Of a stretch of 64,000 nt of DNA, positions 44,025-52,619 are shown one piece after another. The stretch comes from Rhizobium sp. SL86. Lineage in GTDB: Bacteria; Pseudomonadota; Alphaproteobacteria; Rhizobiales; Rhizobiaceae. The number at the start of each line of letters is the position of its first letter. The first letter of the stretch is position 1. Location: assembly GCF_026672545.1 (NCBI RefSeq), contig NZ_JAPPRJ010000002.1, positions 447,001 through 511,000 of the forward strand. Direction: 5' to 3'. The notes beneath the pieces are model-generated. The model was not told where the DNA came from. It ran no database searches and saw only the letters and a program-made list of their open reading frames with translations. The translations under genes and the position numbers were made by a program.

Positions 44025-44768
44025 TCAGACCGCGACGAAGCCGCCATCGACAAGCAGTTCCTCGCCACCAATGAAGCTGGCTTCGTCCGATGCGAGGAAT
44101 AGCACCGCCCTGGCGATTTCTTCGGTTTGAGCGAGCCTGCCAAACGGAATTGCTTGCTGCATCCATGCCTCGGCGCCGGCATTGTCCTGCAGATAGGTCT
44201 GCATGGCCGGTGTGAGGACCATGCCGGGGGAAACGACATTCACACGGATGCCCAGGCTTTTCAGGTCGGTTGTCCAAGTTCGTGCGAAGGAGCGGATCGC
44301 TGCCTTGGTCGCACTGTAGATCGACAGGTTGGCAAAGCCCTTGCTACCAGCGCCCGATCCCGTCAACACGACGGCGCCGCCCGCAGACATCAGCGGCAGT
44401 GCCTTTTGCACGGTGAAGATCATGCCTTTGACGTTGATGCCGAAGACGCGGTCGACATGCTCTTCCTCAATGGCGCCAATGGCGGCGGACTCAGACACGC
44501 CGGCATTGGCGAACACCACATCCACACGATCATGATCGCGCTTGACCTGCGCATACAGCCTGTCGAGGTCGGCAAGGTTGCTGACATCGCCCTGGACGCC
44601 AACGGCGCCTTGGCCGATGTCAGCAACCGCTTCATCCAGACGGTCTTGCCGTCGGCCCGTGATGTAAACCTGCGCGCCTTCAGCCACAAACGCTCTGGCC
44701 GTGGTCAGGCCTATACCGTCCGTTCCACCCGTGATCACCACCACCTTGTTGTCAAACCGTTTCATCAT
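44025..44768 (-). CDS. Short-chain dehydrogenase/reductase (SDR)
   Basis: A 247-residue classical SDR: cofactor motif TGGTDGIG, NAGVSES, catalytic Ser in TGSGAGSKG and active-site YSATK, ending with the glycine-rich FIGGEELLVDGGF. An arginine pair after the second strand (TGRRQDRLDEA) favours NADP(H). It is divergent from a TetR regulator with a shared operator between them, an arrangement seen for TetR-controlled aldehyde/ketone reductases. Substrate unknown. Confidence 0.93.
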   Translation of the reverse strand: MMKRFDNKVVVITGGTDGIGLTTARAFVAEGAQVYITGRRQDRLDEAVADIGQGAVGVQGDVSNLADLDRLYAQVKRDHDRVDVVFANAGVSESAAIGAIEEEHVDRVFGINVKGMIFTVQKALPLMSAGGAVVLTGSGAGSKGFANLSIYSATKAAIRSFARTWTTDLKSLGIRVNVVSPGMVLTPAMQTYLQDNAGAEAWMQQAIPFGRLAQTEEIARAVLFLASDEASFIGGEELLVDGGFVAV

Positions 44769-44787
44769 ATCCCTCTTGCCTTCAATA

Positions 44788-44832
44788 AGTGGAGGATTGC
44801 TCCACTTTTTATATGGAGATACCCTCCACTTA
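44788..44832. promoter_or_regulatory. TetR-type operator: 21-bp palindrome plus a third half-site
   Basis: Perfect inverted repeat AAGTGGAG-GATTG-CTCCACTT (44788-44808) followed by another CTCCACTT half-site (44825-44832), all between the divergent SDR and TetR genes. The spacing of the third half-site from the second is 24 bp. It is the natural binding site of the TetR protein encoded at 44857. Confidence 0.8.
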
Positions 44833-44856
44833 ACAAGTCATGATGGGGCGAAAATT

Positions 44857-45414
44857 TTGGTCGACGACATTCCACTGCGGGCTGACGCGCAGCGAAACCG
44901 CGATCAGATTCTTGCTGCTGCCGAGGAAGTCTTTCTGGAGCGCGGTGCTCGCGTCTCGCTGGACGACGTTGCCAAGCGCGCTGGCGTTGGCATCGGCACG
45001 CTCTACCGTCGCTTTCCGACACGGGAAGACCTGCTCGCCGCGACATACAGCGCTCGCTTCCTGAGGTTTGCCGAAACCTCCCGGAACAGAGGAGAGGAGG
45101 TTGATCCGCTGAACGCCTTGCGGCTCTATCTTCAGGAACTCGTCGAGTACACGAACATGTATCGCGGCGTTGCGGCGTCGCTCGGAACCGTCTTGCAGAT
45201 CGGAACGCCGGGATGTGTGGCAACCAGCGAGGAAGGCGTCCGGCTCCTGCAACGTGGACAGCAGGCGGGCGTCATTCGGCCCGATATCAGCTTTGACGAC
45301 ATCGTCTGTATCGCGACCGCAATTTCGCTCGCCACGGAGAAGGACACCTCACCGCAAGACCATATTGCTCACTTGGTGGGCATCTTCATAACCGGGATCG
45401 GCATCCGCCCTTAA
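44857..45414 (+). CDS. TetR-family transcriptional regulator
   Basis: A 185-residue repressor with helix-turn-helix ILAAAEEVFLERGARVSLDD and VAKRAGVGIGTLYRRFPTRE, and a C-terminal ligand-binding helical domain (ALRLYLQELVEYTNMYRGVA). Upstream in-frame codons run back into the operator and the SDR gene, and the only start with a ribosome-like GGGG site before it is TTG at 44857. It should repress the SDR gene and itself through the operator at 44788-44832. Confidence 0.88.
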   Translation: MVDDIPLRADAQRNRDQILAAAEEVFLERGARVSLDDVAKRAGVGIGTLYRRFPTREDLLAATYSARFLRFAETSRNRGEEVDPLNALRLYLQELVEYTNMYRGVAASLGTVLQIGTPGCVATSEEGVRLLQRGQQAGVIRPDISFDDIVCIATAISLATEKDTSPQDHIAHLVGIFITGIGIRP

Positions 45415-45440
45415 CGCCGATCAGGCTCGGTCTTGGGCAC

Positions 45441-45651
45441 TCAGCAACGCAAGCCGGACGAAGCCCGCAAGGTTCGCTGACTGGTCGATTGGGCGGGCAT
45501 GTTGCCCTCCGCTTTCGCGAATTTGACCAATGCGCTGAGAGAAGCGGCTGCGGTGATGATGACCATGATGACGATGACGGTGAAGACCAGGAGAGGATGG
45601 TGTATGGTCGTGCCTCCCCTGGTTTTGCGCCTGCGCCGGAAAAGCCTTCAT
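45441..45651 (-). pseudogene. Small membrane protein gene with a one-base frameshift
   Basis: Read on the minus strand, ATG at 45651 with a good GGAAGAG ribosome site begins MKAFPAQAQNQGRHDH. One extra base near 45603 would then move into a frame reading HHPLLVFTVIVIMVIITAAA and ending ALVKFAKAEG...SSGLRC at the TGA 45441-45443. The hydrophobic span makes sense as a membrane segment, while the unshifted frame becomes a run of His and Ser. It begins 22 bp after the chlorite-dismutase-like gene and would form an operon with it. A sequence error, a real inactivating indel or a programmed shift cannot be separated by eye. Confidence 0.5.
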
Positions 45652-45673
45652 GGTCTCTTCCGGCATCCACGCA

Positions 45674-46249
45674 TCAGCGATCGGCGGTGGACTGCGGGAT
45701 CATGGTCCTCGTCAACCGTATCTCGACTTCTCTTTCGACATATTGCCACTCCTCCGTCGCCCGCAGGCGACCCAGAAGCTCTTCGAAGGCGCTCGCGCTG
45801 TCGGGAGAGAACTCGAACCAGGTCAGGAAGTCGAACGGCTCTCCCAAATCGCGGCTGTGGTAGAGCTTGCGTGCGACTGCCGGCAGGTAATCCATGCCGA
45901 TGCCGAAATGCCGCGATTTCTCTTCCATGATCGAACGCCGCTCATCCTGGGCGAGTGTCCACCACGTTTCGGATTTCCGGATCGGAATGAGCGCGGCGCA
46001 TGTTGCACCTTTCCGGCCCAGTGCCTCTTGGCGCTCCAGCAACTGGTTGGTTTCACTCCGGGTAACATAACGAGCGTGGCCCGCCGTTCCCCGTAAGGTC
46101 CAGAGATTGCTCTGCTCATTTTTACCGGCATCACCATCGGTGATTTTCAGGAAACCGGCGGCGGGAAGCGTCGGCCCGAGGATCGAACGGATCGTTTCGA
46201 TCTGCCATTCTCCTGCGCCGGCGGCGCAAAATGCGGTGGGTGCTATCAT
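45674..46249 (-). CDS. Chlorite dismutase-like heme protein (short Cld family)
   Basis: A 191-residue protein resembling short (lineage 2) chlorite dismutases of the Cld/DyP/EfeB superfamily. H114 (EKSRHFGIG) and R127 (YLPAVARK) stand at the positions and spacing of the proximal His and distal Arg known from the Nitrobacter enzyme, and WWTLAQDERRSIMEE and EPFDFLTWFEFSPD are family-like stretches. True Clds convert chlorite to chloride and O2; many homologues have other or unknown heme functions, so the activity is open. There is no signal peptide. A frameshifted small membrane protein follows on the same strand. Confidence 0.75.
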   Translation of the reverse strand: MIAPTAFCAAGAGEWQIETIRSILGPTLPAAGFLKITDGDAGKNEQSNLWTLRGTAGHARYVTRSETNQLLERQEALGRKGATCAALIPIRKSETWWTLAQDERRSIMEEKSRHFGIGMDYLPAVARKLYHSRDLGEPFDFLTWFEFSPDSASAFEELLGRLRATEEWQYVEREVEIRLTRTMIPQSTADR

Positions 46250-47004
46250 CTCAATACCCTTTCGTTTTTATAACCTGTCATTCCAAAAAATTCAGCCATC
46301 CACGGTCCCAGAGGATGAAATGACCTCCGCGTGTCTGGTTTCACCTGGAGCCCGGCAAAACTGCCTGAATCACGTCCTCGGTCTTATTTGTCGACGCGCC
46401 GGGCAGTACGCATCGCTTGCGGGTGGTCCATTCTTCCTTGCGCATCGAATGCTTCATGCGACATGTTCCAGTTCGCAGATAACGCTGCCGCCGTTACAGC
46501 GGTGGATGCAATAAAACGTCCGGCGCGATCACCGAGATTTTGCTCGGCGTTGATATCGAGCGCTCCGCGATGAACCGCCCGCTTTTCGCCGAATGCATTA
46601 TGAACGCTGGCCGTGGTCAATTCCCATAACCTTGCCCCGATCCAGGTTGCTTCGTCTCCCCGTTTCCTGATGTGCTCCACGGTCAGTGCCAAAACCTGCT
46701 CGTCATCGAACTCTCATGGCCTGGCGATGGATTTGTCTCATGGGGAAGTGATGGTGACGCTGGACCAGTCGAGAACTCTCTGCCGATAATCTTGTAGGGA
46801 TCGCACCGAAACGCAATTGCACGTCCCGGACCTCCGCAAGAATGTTCCGGTTGAGGTTCGGTCCGTCTGTCTCGGCAGCCTGGCAATGATTGTAGGAGGC
46901 TTCTCTCAAAGAGTTGAAGCGCTTCTTATGAGGGCCGCAGAAACGGAAATTGTGGGACCGCGCACAAACAGCTAGCAATCTTCAGCAATCGTGGGGAGGT
47001 GCAT
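46250..47004. other. About 750 bp without a supported gene
   Basis: No frame here resembles a known family. On the minus strand three overlapping short frames (46703-46978, 46683-46886, 46384-46692) join into one weakly protein-like path if two frameshifts are allowed, which could be the remains of a decayed gene. Base use appears less codon-structured than in neighbours. No repeat, tRNA or mobile element was seen. Confidence 0.4.
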
Positions 47005-47820
47005 TTGGCCAGCATTCGTCTGATGTTCCTATTGGGTTTCCTCGCAACCGCGGGAACCTCCACCGCTGCTATGTCTGAACCTTGCGGCGGTCCGATGCCT
47101 TGCCAGGTTTCCGGCGGCAACTATCGGATCGAGCTTCCTGCCGATCATGATCTTCGCGGGGTCTATGTCTTCTTTCACGGATTCAAGAGTTCTGCCGAAC
47201 TGCAGATGCAGCAACGACCGCTCGTCGATACGACGCTGTCGCATCACCTTGCCTATGTCGCTGTTGACGGGATCGATGGCCGCTGGTCCTTTCCTCACAT
47301 CCCCCGCCCTGAAAGAGACGAAAAGGCATTTATCGCCAACGTGTTCGATGATCTGCGGCAACGCTATGGCTTTACGGCCGACAAGACGATCATCGGAGGT
47401 TTTTCCATCGGTGCCTCAATGGCTTGGTACGCAGCGTGCCAACAGGGACAGAAGGCCGCCGCCATGCTCACCTTTTCCGGAGTCTTCTGGCATCCCATTC
47501 CAAAGGCCGAGGATTGCGTTGCAGACATTCCCACGGTCATCCATTTTCATGGCACCGCCGATCAGACCTTTCCTTTGGCCGGACGCGCGGTCGGCAGCGG
47601 CTTTCGCCAGGGAAACACGTTCGAAAGCACGGCGATCCTGCGGTCGCGTGCGCAATGCGACGCGAAGAACGCCAAGCCGATCATGCTCGACACCATCGAA
47701 TGTCAGGATGTTCCAGGCTGTCTGCGCGGCGACAATATCCTGTGCATCCATAACGGCGGCCACGAGGCCCGTGCGAGCATGCTCGACGCGGCCCTGACCA
47801 GCCTCGGTTTTCCGCGTTGA
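47005..47820 (+). CDS. Secreted alpha/beta-hydrolase (PHB depolymerase/LpqC-like esterase)
   Basis: A 271-residue hydrolase with a signal peptide of about 22 residues (LMFLLGFLATAGTSTAA). Catalytic triad visible: S134 in GGFSIGAS, D187 in HGTADQTFP and H253 in NGGHEAR. Six or more cysteines suggest disulfides, in line with periplasmic location. The start is ambiguous: TTG at 47005 is best spaced from GGGGAGG, GTG at 46999 and ATG at 47023 are alternatives. The family includes depolymerases and feruloyl esterases; substrate unknown. Confidence 0.8.
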   Translation: MASIRLMFLLGFLATAGTSTAAMSEPCGGPMPCQVSGGNYRIELPADHDLRGVYVFFHGFKSSAELQMQQRPLVDTTLSHHLAYVAVDGIDGRWSFPHIPRPERDEKAFIANVFDDLRQRYGFTADKTIIGGFSIGASMAWYAACQQGQKAAAMLTFSGVFWHPIPKAEDCVADIPTVIHFHGTADQTFPLAGRAVGSGFRQGNTFESTAILRSRAQCDAKNAKPIMLDTIECQDVPGCLRGDNILCIHNGGHEARASMLDAALTSLGFPR

Positions 47821-47956
47821 CCGCGTTTTCGACATTTAACGGGGGATCCCTGTAACAACGGGACGGTGTCCTGCGAACTAGTGGACAGCAAGGTGTTTAA
47901 TCTTGGCCCAGTCCAGCCGACAGGCGCGGACCGTGGGCCACAACAGGAACTCCGTC

Positions 47957-48502
47957 ATGCTGCATTCCATCGCATGTCCCGGCATGGGTCCCGAAATCGT
48001 GCATCACTTCGCAGAGGGTGCGGCTGTCTGGGGGCAGGTGATCACGCCAAGCATCGCGCACCTGATACAATCGCATCGCGCGCTGCCGATCGATTTTTCC
48101 CGGGTTCGCCCGGGTATCGTCTTCGAAATCGAAACGAGTACCGCCACGCTCCCGCACGTCATTGACGCATCAACGATGCGGATGCAGATGGCAGCCTCCG
48201 CGTTTCGCCATGCCGCAGGCCGGGCGGATGCAACAGTGGACGCCGTCGCGCGAATCGATCTCGGCGGCGATTGCACCCTCAAGGTCTGGGGCAGGGTAAC
48301 GGCCGAAACGCAGTGTTCGCCTGAGCAAACGTGCAACCGCGACCTACCTTCCACCACTTCGATCATCTTCAAGGTCACGTTCTGGGAGATTGCGCGAGCA
48401 AGTGATCTTCGTCGCGATCAGCTGCTGCGTGAAGCTGCCGAAAAGGATCTTGAGATCCAGAAGCTCAGGACTCAGGCCGTGTTGGCAAGGTGCTCGCAGT
48501 AA
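47957..48502 (+). CDS. Hypothetical protein
   Basis: A 181-residue protein I do not recognise. Codon use is consistent with a real gene and the sequence is well mixed: an N-terminal part with conserved-looking VRPGIVFEIETSTATLPHV, a middle ARIDLGGDCTLKVWGRV, and a charged C-terminal helix (RRDQLLREAAEKDLEIQKL) likely to be a coiled coil. No signal peptide or membrane segment. ATG at 47957 has GGA 8 nt upstream. Confidence 0.6.
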   Translation: MLHSIACPGMGPEIVHHFAEGAAVWGQVITPSIAHLIQSHRALPIDFSRVRPGIVFEIETSTATLPHVIDASTMRMQMAASAFRHAAGRADATVDAVARIDLGGDCTLKVWGRVTAETQCSPEQTCNRDLPSTTSIIFKVTFWEIARASDLRRDQLLREAAEKDLEIQKLRTQAVLARCSQ

Positions 48503-48621
48503 ATGCACTGCGCAACACGTCGCGCGACCCGGTCTCTGAAAGTTTTCGCTTACTATTGATTGCCTCTGGATCGAGCGCGTTCCTGTCCATCGCGAAGTCT
48601 CATATCTGCAAAGGAAAGACC

Positions 48622-49086
48622 ATGATGTTGTCCCTTCCGCGTCTTGTGCCGTTTGTCACGGCAAGCCTGCTTGCTCTGTCTTCGCCGTCGACCGCCCTCG
48701 CCGATGAGATTTTTGTAACCAACGGCGTTGCCATCAATGGTTACGATCCCGTGGCCTATTTCACCGACCAGAAGCCGGTGAAGGGCGTGGAAGAGTTTTC
48801 GACCTCCTATAAGGGCGCGACATTCCACTTCGCATCTGCCGCGCATCGCGATGCGTTTGCAAAGAACCCGGCTCAGTATGCGCCGCAATACGGCGGGTAC
48901 TGCGCCTTCGGTACCGCGAGGGGATATAAAGCGCCCACCCAGCCGCAGACGTTCACCATTGTCGCGGGCAAACTCTACCTCAACTATAATGACGAAGTCA
49001 CACAGACCTGGCGTTCGGATACAAGTGGTTACATCAAACTGGCGGATGCCAATTGGAATGTCGTGCGGACGCAGCCGGCTCCTTGA
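48622..49086 (+). CDS. Secreted YHS-domain protein
   Basis: A 154-residue protein: signal peptide of about 27 residues (LPRLVPFVTASLLALSSPST, ALA/DEIF) followed by one YHS-like domain (INGYDPVAYFTDQKPVKGVE; FHFASAAHRDAFAKNPAQYA; YGGYCAFG). The typical YHS Cys/His metal set is reduced to a single cysteine (GGYCAFG). Proteins of this type are common periplasmic proteins in proteobacteria, thought to bind metal. AAAGGAAAG precedes the start. Confidence 0.87.
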   Translation: MMLSLPRLVPFVTASLLALSSPSTALADEIFVTNGVAINGYDPVAYFTDQKPVKGVEEFSTSYKGATFHFASAAHRDAFAKNPAQYAPQYGGYCAFGTARGYKAPTQPQTFTIVAGKLYLNYNDEVTQTWRSDTSGYIKLADANWNVVRTQPAP

Positions 49087-49302
49087 CGGGTGTCATCGGT
49101 GGTCGAGACGCCGGTCCTGGCAAGCCTGCACGGTTACGGGATCCTCGCCCTTGGAGGGGAGACGGACCTCTCTGAGGCAGCAAAATTCATCCTTTGGCGG
49201 ATGAGGCCAAAGACTGGGAATACACGCAGAACAATGTCCTGATGCGATGCGTATGCCGCGCCAGACATGATCTTGTTCAGCCGATGGAAAGGGGACGTTT
49301 CC

Positions 49303-50016
49303 ATGCATGAAGTCTCAAGACGTGATATTGTCATCATGGTGACGGGGGCGGCCGGCAATCTTGGTGCTGCGGTCGTCAAGGAGTTCACCGCCAGCGGCGC
49401 GCGGGTGGTATCCGTCGAACGCGATAGCGTTCCCCAGGCCGTGCCGGAAGACGGCTCCGGTGGAGGGCGTCTGGACATCGCAGGGATCGATCTGGCCGAT
49501 CCGGCAGCCTGTCAGGATGCCGTTCAACGGGCGCTGGACGCATTTGGACGGATCGATGTCCTTGTCAACACCGTCGGCGGTTTTGGAACCGGTCCGGTGC
49601 ATGAGACAGGTCTCGACCAATGGGATCAGCTGTTCCAAATGAATGCCCGGACCGCCTATGCGATCAGCGCCGCGGTTCTGAAGCCGATGCGGGAAGCGGC
49701 CTATGGTCGTATCGTCCATATTGCCGCGGCGCCCGGCTTGAAGGCGGGTGCCAACCAGGCCGCCTATGCCGCGTCCAAAGCCGCTGTCATCCGTCTGACG
49801 GAAGCGATCGCGGCCGAGAACCGCGAGCTGCGTATAACCGCCAATTGCATTCTGCCTGGGACGATCGATACACCGCAAAATCGTGCGGCGATGCCGAATG
49901 CGAAGACGGATGGCTGGGTGCAACCGGCGGATATTGCCAAGCTTATCGGTTTTCTTGTCTCGCCGGTCGGCGGCATCGTCACCGGCGCTGCGATCCCGGC
50001 GACGGGGCCTGTGTGA
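49303..50016 (+). CDS. Short-chain dehydrogenase/reductase, first gene of the Rieske membrane operon
   Basis: A 237-residue SDR with cofactor motif TGAAGNLG, NTVGGFGTGPV, and active site YAASK; it ends with VSPVGGIVTGAAIPATGPV. The catalytic serine is not at its usual place (IVHIAAAPGLK instead of an IS/SS), so activity needs caution. ATG at 49303 is preferred over 49267 because AAAGGGGA lies 8 nt upstream. It is followed 7 bp later by small membrane-protein genes. Confidence 0.88.
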   Translation: MHEVSRRDIVIMVTGAAGNLGAAVVKEFTASGARVVSVERDSVPQAVPEDGSGGGRLDIAGIDLADPAACQDAVQRALDAFGRIDVLVNTVGGFGTGPVHETGLDQWDQLFQMNARTAYAISAAVLKPMREAAYGRIVHIAAAPGLKAGANQAAYAASKAAVIRLTEAIAAENRELRITANCILPGTIDTPQNRAAMPNAKTDGWVQPADIAKLIGFLVSPVGGIVTGAAIPATGPV

Positions 50017-50023
50017 GGCGCCC

Positions 50024-50239
50024 ATGCTTGATCCGTCCGATCCCGTCGCAGCAGGGCTGATCTTGTGGGCCGGCACGGGCCTCACCGTTGCCATTGCCTT
50101 CTTCCTGTTCGGCTTCGACAGGATCGATCCGGGCGCCCGTGATGCCTATGCCGTCAGGCCGCTGCTTGTTCCCGGCCTCGTTCTCCTTTGGCCGGTCGTC
50201 ATCTGGCGTTGGCTGAGCCTGGCGAAGGAGGGGAAATAA
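50024..50239 (+). CDS. Small membrane protein (71 aa)
   Basis: A 71-residue protein with two predicted membrane segments (AAGLILWAGTGLTVAIAFFL and LLVPGLVLLWPVVIWRWL) joined by a loop FGFDRIDPGARDAYAVRP. I know no named family. It begins 7 bp after the SDR stop and ends 1 bp before the next small gene, within a chain of overlapping genes that ends in a cytochrome b-Rieske protein, so it is likely a subunit of that complex. Confidence 0.75.
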   Translation: MLDPSDPVAAGLILWAGTGLTVAIAFFLFGFDRIDPGARDAYAVRPLLVPGLVLLWPVVIWRWLSLAKEGK

Positions 50240-50240
50240 G

Positions 50241-50402
50241 ATGCAGCGCCGCCATCGCCGTGTTCATGCAGCAATCTGGACCAGCCTTGCTGTGGCTCTG
50301 CCACTTTTGCTTGCCATCATTTTTGCCAGCGCCCCGAAACGTCCAGCGGATGCGCCGGCAATTCGCCTGGATGATCAGAGCGCCGAAGGAGGGAAGGCGT
50401 GA
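50241..50402 (+). CDS. Very small single-span membrane protein (53 aa)
   Basis: A 53-residue frame: basic N-terminus MQRRHRRVHAAIW, one hydrophobic segment (TSLAVALPLLLAIIFA), and a periplasmic tail rich in Ala/Pro/Asp. GGAGGGGA lies 6 nt before the ATG, and its TGA overlaps the GTG of the next gene (GTGA at 50399). The strong ribosome site and both-sided coupling support it as real. Confidence 0.72.
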   Translation: MQRRHRRVHAAIWTSLAVALPLLLAIIFASAPKRPADAPAIRLDDQSAEGGKA

Positions 50403-51490
50403 GCGCGTCCTACAAGCCTGTCATCTGGAACCGGACAAAGATCATCTATGATGGCGTCCTGCTTGCCGGCATCGTGATCTATATCCTGATTTTCCTGAAC
50501 CTTGGCCCGATGCTGTCGCCGGCGCTGCGCGATGTCGATCCCCCGATCCAGAGGATGCGCGCCTTCGGCTCGCTCGCGCTGCTGATGCTGACGATCGTGC
50601 TGGCGATCGGACCGCTCGCTCGCATCGACACGCGTTTCATGCCGCTCCTTTACAACCGGCGCCACTTCGGGGTCCTGACAGCGATCATTGCCGCGACGCA
50701 TGCCCAATACGTGCTGGGCTGGTATTTCTCATTCAGCCCAACGCCGCAACTGACGGCGCTTTTCACCAGCAACACCAGTTTTACCAGTATCGCCGGGTTC
50801 CCTTTCGAATTGTTCGGCGCCTTTGCGCTTGCCGTTCTGGTCGTTCTTGCTGTCACCAGCCATGATTTCTGGCTGTCCTTCCTGACCCCGCCGTTGTGGA
50901 AGGCAATCCACATGAGCGTCTATTTTGCTTATGCGGCGGTCATCCTGCATGTGGCGCTCGGCGCCCTGCTGGATCGCCGGGACCTTGTGCTCGGGTTCCT
51001 CTCCTTTGGCGGCCTTGCCCTGCTGTGTGTATTGCATCTCGTCGCGGGGCGCAGAGAAAGCGCCTCGGACAATGCCGCTTCTGCCACGACGCCTGACAAG
51101 CCCTGGATCGTCGTGGGGGATGTTTCCGAGATCGCCGAAGGCAGGGCGATCATCGGGGCCGCACCCGGTGGCGAGCGTATTGCGGTGTTCAGGGTAAAGG
51201 GTGGATTGTCGGCCGTCTCAAATGTCTGCTCGCACCAGAACGGTCCGCTTGGGGAGGGCAAGGTGGTTCTGGGTTTCATCACCTGCCCCTGGCACGGTTA
51301 TCAATACCGCCTCGAAGACGGCTGTTCGCCACCACCGTTCCGGGAACGCATCCGCAAATATCGGGTGCGGCTGCAGGGGTCGGCTGTGCTTGTCGATCCC
51401 GAACCTTTGCCGCTTGGAACACGGCTCGATCCTGTTGCGATACCGGCCGAACTTCGTGCCTCCACCGCCGGAAACCTGGGGAAAGCCTGA
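50399..51490 (+). CDS. YedZ/ferric-reductase-like cytochrome b fused to a Rieske [2Fe-2S] domain
   Basis: A 363-residue membrane protein. Residues 1 to about 215 form a six-helix ferric-reductase-like/YedZ domain with heme-ligand candidates H101, H155, H171 and H184 (RRHFGVLTAIIAATHAQYVL; IHMSVYFAYAAVILHVALGA). Residues 235 to about 345 form a Rieske domain with cluster ligands C277/H279 (CSHQNG) and C296/H299 (CPWHGYQY). Fusing the two puts an iron-sulfur donor next to a b-type heme pathway. GTG start overlaps the preceding stop; its own stop overlaps the next ATG (TGATG). Likely a core electron-transfer subunit with the neighbouring small membrane proteins. Confidence 0.88.
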   Translation: MSASYKPVIWNRTKIIYDGVLLAGIVIYILIFLNLGPMLSPALRDVDPPIQRMRAFGSLALLMLTIVLAIGPLARIDTRFMPLLYNRRHFGVLTAIIAATHAQYVLGWYFSFSPTPQLTALFTSNTSFTSIAGFPFELFGAFALAVLVVLAVTSHDFWLSFLTPPLWKAIHMSVYFAYAAVILHVALGALLDRRDLVLGFLSFGGLALLCVLHLVAGRRESASDNAASATTPDKPWIVVGDVSEIAEGRAIIGAAPGGERIAVFRVKGGLSAVSNVCSHQNGPLGEGKVVLGFITCPWHGYQYRLEDGCSPPPFRERIRKYRVRLQGSAVLVDPEPLPLGTRLDPVAIPAELRASTAGNLGKA

Positions 51491-52260
51491 TGTTGAAACC
51501 TTCCGAACGCGGCTTCTTTGTTGGATATTTCAAGAAGGTCCCCGCCGATGTCAGGAGATTGATGATCGGTTTCATCGTCTTCTTCATCGCCGGAATGGCG
51601 TCCGCCTCCGTCCTCTTGTCCATCAACACGGACAGTCCCGGAGCCGGGCGTTATGTCGATGAACTTCGCGGTGACCGTCTGATCGGAACGATGGAAACCA
51701 GCCCTTATCCCATCCTCCGTGTACCGGGGACGTCGTTAAGACCTCCGCGTGCCGTGATGCTGGCCGCATCAGGCAAGTTCGGCGTCGATGACCGGGCATT
51801 GCCGCTTGCAGGCAAAGCTGCTCGGGTGGGAGGCGTTTTCGTCAAGCGCGGCGATCTTGAGATGCTGCTTGTCGGCGGAGGGGACGATCTGACAGCGGCC
51901 GACCCGCAGGCAACCAGCCTGCCGACACCGTCGCCATCTGAAAACCTCGGCAGATGGCGGCTGACGGGAGAAATCTGCGACGGCAAATGTGCTGCCGGTG
52001 CGATGAAGCCTGGCACGGGCCTCGCTCACAAGGCCTGCGCCAATCTGTGCATCGATGGCGGTGTTCCGCCCGTCTTCGTTTCGACCGCACCTGTCGATGG
52101 GCATCTCTATCTTCTGCTCGCCTCCCGTGATGGCGGCCCGATGCCGGCTTCTCTTCTCGACAAAACAGGGCTCGCCATTATCCTGGATGGGATGGTCGAG
52201 AGACGCGACGACCTGCTGATCTTCAAGGTGGACCGAATTGCCGATGGAGAAGGCGTGTGA
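51490..52260 (+). CDS. Membrane-anchored protein with a Cys/His motif
   Basis: A 256-residue protein with one N-terminal membrane segment (about 24-44) and a periplasmic domain. Near its C-terminus is C163-x3-C167 followed by H180-x2-C183-x3-C187 (GEICDGKCAAG; AHKACANLCIDGG), a likely metal, heme or disulfide site, next to GGVPPVFVST. I recall this GEI-DxKC pattern from uncharacterised proteins near Rieske or cytochrome genes but know no assigned function. Its ATG shares a base with the Rieske gene stop, and its stop overlaps the next GTG. Confidence 0.75.
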   Translation: MLKPSERGFFVGYFKKVPADVRRLMIGFIVFFIAGMASASVLLSINTDSPGAGRYVDELRGDRLIGTMETSPYPILRVPGTSLRPPRAVMLAASGKFGVDDRALPLAGKAARVGGVFVKRGDLEMLLVGGGDDLTAADPQATSLPTPSPSENLGRWRLTGEICDGKCAAGAMKPGTGLAHKACANLCIDGGVPPVFVSTAPVDGHLYLLLASRDGGPMPASLLDKTGLAIILDGMVERRDDLLIFKVDRIADGEGV

Positions 52261-52469
52261 GCGAGACGAACACCCCTCACAAAGGACAGCACCTGCTGGG
52301 AATGGTCGCGGCATTCGTTGCATCTGGCTTGATCGTCGCGCTGTGGAGCTATGGTCTCGACTATCTCAACGGCACGCCATTGGCAGAACTGCGGTATGTG
52401 GTCTTCGTTGTTGTCGCCATCGGCCTTCTGTCGGGACTGCAGAGTATCTTCTCCCGGTTCACACCATGA
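52257..52469 (+). CDS. Small membrane protein (70 aa)
   Basis: A 70-residue protein with two hydrophobic segments (GMVAAFVASGLIVALWSYGL and LRYVVFVVVAIGLLSGLQSI) joined by DYLNGTPLAE. GTG start overlapping the previous stop (GTGA). Last of the tightly overlapping membrane set; the dehalogenase gene follows after 150 bp. Confidence 0.75.
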   Translation: MSETNTPHKGQHLLGMVAAFVASGLIVALWSYGLDYLNGTPLAELRYVVFVVVAIGLLSGLQSIFSRFTP

Positions 52470-52619
52470 CGAACACAGTTGAGTGGTAAAACCGGGCCCT
52501 ATGTTCAAAGTCTTGGCGGTTCACGTCAGGCCCGTCGCCGTTGGGACGATCTGCGATGGAGGCCGTGGCCGTCCGGCCTAACAAGACAATAAACGCAGTC
52601 GCCATGTAAAAGGGAGATC

